The position numbers and the translations under genes are program-made. Below are positions 62,851 through 64,000 of a stretch of 64,000 nucleotides of DNA, one piece after another. Source of the DNA: Burkholderia sp. Bp8963 (lineage in GTDB: Bacteria > Pseudomonadota > Gammaproteobacteria > Burkholderiales > Burkholderiaceae); assembly GCF_003854275.1 (NCBI RefSeq), contig NZ_QTQP01000018.1:1-64000 (forward strand). Reading direction: 5' to 3'. The notes beneath the pieces are model-generated. The model saw nothing but the letters and a program-made list of their open reading frames with translations. It did not search any database and was not told the origin of the DNA. Numbering within the stretch: position 1 is the first letter of the stretch; each line of letters opens with the position of its first letter.

Positions 62851-64000
62851 GAATCGCGATCGTCACGCATGTCGTGCGTCACAACGACGGGCAGGGCCGC
62901 GTCAACTATGAAATCGCCCGCGCGGCGCTGGCCGAGAACTACGAGGTGACGCTCGTCGCGTCGCATGTCGCGCCCGAGTTGCTGGCCGACCACCGGGTGC
63001 GCTGGGTGCCGGTGAAGGTCGGGCGCTTCTGGCCGTCGAACCTCGTCAGGCAGCAGGTGTTCGCGCTGAAGAGCGCGTGGTGGCTGCGCACGCATCGCGC
63101 CGAATACGACGTGCTGCATGTGAACGGCTTCATCTCGTGGATCAAGGCCGACGTGAACACTGCGCACTTCGTGCATGGCGGCTGGTTCAAGAGTCCGTAC
63201 TACCCGTTCGGGCCGACGAAGGGGCTGTGGTCCGCGTATCAGTATGTCTATACGCGCGTGAACACCGCGCTCGAACGCTGGGCGTACCGGCGTTCGCGCG
63301 CGATCACCGCGGTGTCGCAGAAGGTCGCCGACGAGATCGGCGGGCTCGGCATCGACAGCCGAAAGATCAGCGTGATCTATAACGGCGTCGATGGCAGCGC
63401 ATTCGCGCACGCGGCGCCCGATTGTGCGGCGTTCAAGCTGCCGGCCGACGCGTTCCTGCTGTTGTTCGTCGGCGACTTGCGCACGCCGCGCAAGAATCTC
63501 GGCACGGTGCTGAAGGCGCTGACGAAGCTGCCGGAGAACGTGCATCTGGCGGTCGCGGGCTACCTGCCCGGCAGCCCGTATCCGGACGAGGCGCGCGCGC
63601 TCGGGCTCGACCGGCGCGTGCACTTCCTCGGGCTCGTCAAGAACATGCCGACGCTGATGCAATCGGTCGACGCTTACGTGTTTCCTTCGCGTTACGAAGC
63701 GATGAGCCTGTCGCTGCTCGAGGCGATGGCGGCCGGCCTGCCGGTCGTCACCGCGCGCACGGCGGGCGGCGCCGAGATCATCACGCGCGAGTGCGGGATC
63801 GTGCTGGACGACCCCGACGATCCGGCCGCGCTCGCGCAGGCGATCGCGTCGCTCGCGGCGTCGCGCGACACGTGCCGCGCGATGGGCGACGCGGCACGCG
63901 AACTGATGACCCGTTTCGGCTGGGCGCACATGGGCGCCCAGTACATCGCGCTTTACCGGCGCATGGGCCAACCCTCGCAGCCGAGCGCATTCCAGCGCGT
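62847..64000 (+). CDS. bceJ: GT4-type glycosyltransferase, truncated by the window edge
   Basis: At least 384 residues of a GT-B fold glycosyltransferase. It starts RIAIVTHVVRHNDGQGRVNYEIARAAL; the C-terminal donor site has FVGDLRTPRKNLGTVLKAL and VFPSRYEAMSLSLLEAMAAGLPVVTARTAGGAEII, with the conserved ExGxxxxE-like segment. The start is an unusual TTG at 62847 that overlaps the bceI stop (TTGA), with GGGGAG 8 bases upstream. The frame is open to the last base of the window, so the C-terminal end is not seen. Confidence 0.9.
   Translation, partial: MRIAIVTHVVRHNDGQGRVNYEIARAALAENYEVTLVASHVAPELLADHRVRWVPVKVGRFWPSNLVRQQVFALKSAWWLRTHRAEYDVLHVNGFISWIKADVNTAHFVHGGWFKSPYYPFGPTKGLWSAYQYVYTRVNTALERWAYRRSRAITAVSQKVADEIGGLGIDSRKISVIYNGVDGSAFAHAAPDCAAFKLPADAFLLLFVGDLRTPRKNLGTVLKALTKLPENVHLAVAGYLPGSPYPDEARALGLDRRVHFLGLVKNMPTLMQSVDAYVFPSRYEAMSLSLLEAMAAGLPVVTARTAGGAEIITRECGIVLDDPDDPAALAQAIASLAASRDTCRAMGDAARELMTRFGWAHMGAQYIALYRRMGQPSQPSAFQR

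Noticed and set aside
1-64000. tRNA or rRNA genes and integrase attachment sites
   Set aside because: No cloverleaf-like or rRNA-like sequence was noticed while reading. The low-GC patches at 10.3-11.9 kb and 13.3-17.4 kb have no integrase or tRNA edge.

Overview
The window is dense, very GC-rich (mostly 65-70% by eye) proteobacterial DNA with short intergenic gaps. The right-hand 13.5 kb is the bce-I exopolysaccharide (cepacian) cluster and the left-hand part carries a three-component anthranilate dioxygenase in the order andAc-andAd-andAb-andAa. Both point to a Burkholderia cepacia complex member. A location on the second chromosome is an inference from where these clusters lie in known genomes. 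No rRNA, tRNA, CRISPR array or intact insertion sequence was seen.

Left part (1-10.0 kb): a LysR regulator divergent from a quinone-reductase-like flavoprotein, then the catechol ortho-cleavage genes catB-catA-catC (minus strand) divergent from catR, then andR divergent from andAcAdAbAa. Together they turn anthranilate into catechol, cis,cis-muconate and muconolactone; catD and later steps are not here. An ATAC-N7-GTAT CatR site and two TGCM-N6-GGATA half-sites (XylS/BenR-like) lie where the regulators should bind. 10.0-18.1 kb is mosaic and partly lower in GC: a Fic AMP-transferase with an upstream winged-helix (DUF6088-like) gene, a DUF445 membrane protein, a MocR regulator divergent from a second serine hydroxymethyltransferase plus a BenE-family transporter, and a toxin-antitoxin pair whose toxin is frameshifted.

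Middle part (18-50 kb): an acetolactate-synthase-like enzyme and aldehyde dehydrogenase behind a hairpin-rich leader, a CPA1 Na+/H+ antiporter, an orphan receiver-kinase hybrid, and a CLC-F-type fluoride antiporter behind a fluoride riboswitch. Next come a YjbH-like outer-membrane protein with a lipoprotein, an ABC exporter with a 16-codon upstream ORF, a DyP peroxidase, a GlxA-like AraC regulator, an Nramp transporter, a short-chain dehydrogenase, a broken pilin-like gene, an AI-2E-family permease, a SYLF lipoprotein and a DUF883 protein. An ExeM/NucH nuclease with a C-terminal sorting signal sits beside a rhombosortase. An ECF42 sigma factor operon follows, with two DGPF (YciI) proteins and a collapsed glyoxalase remnant, and then a rubrerythrin, iron-sulfur protein and DUF3501 module.

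Right part (48.6-64 kb): an AT-rich 0.8-kb gap, a gene made of an IS5-type transposase N-terminal domain fused to an unrelated C-terminal domain, then bceA (minus strand) divergent from bceB-C-D-E-F-G-H-I-J. These genes supply nucleotide sugars (bceA, bceC), start the lipid-linked repeat unit (bceB), extend it (bceG, bceH, bceJ), polymerise it (bceI) and export and control it (bceD, bceE, bceF). bceJ runs off the right edge. Several genes in the cluster overlap (ATGCGTGA, ATGCTGA, TTGA), which suggests translational coupling.
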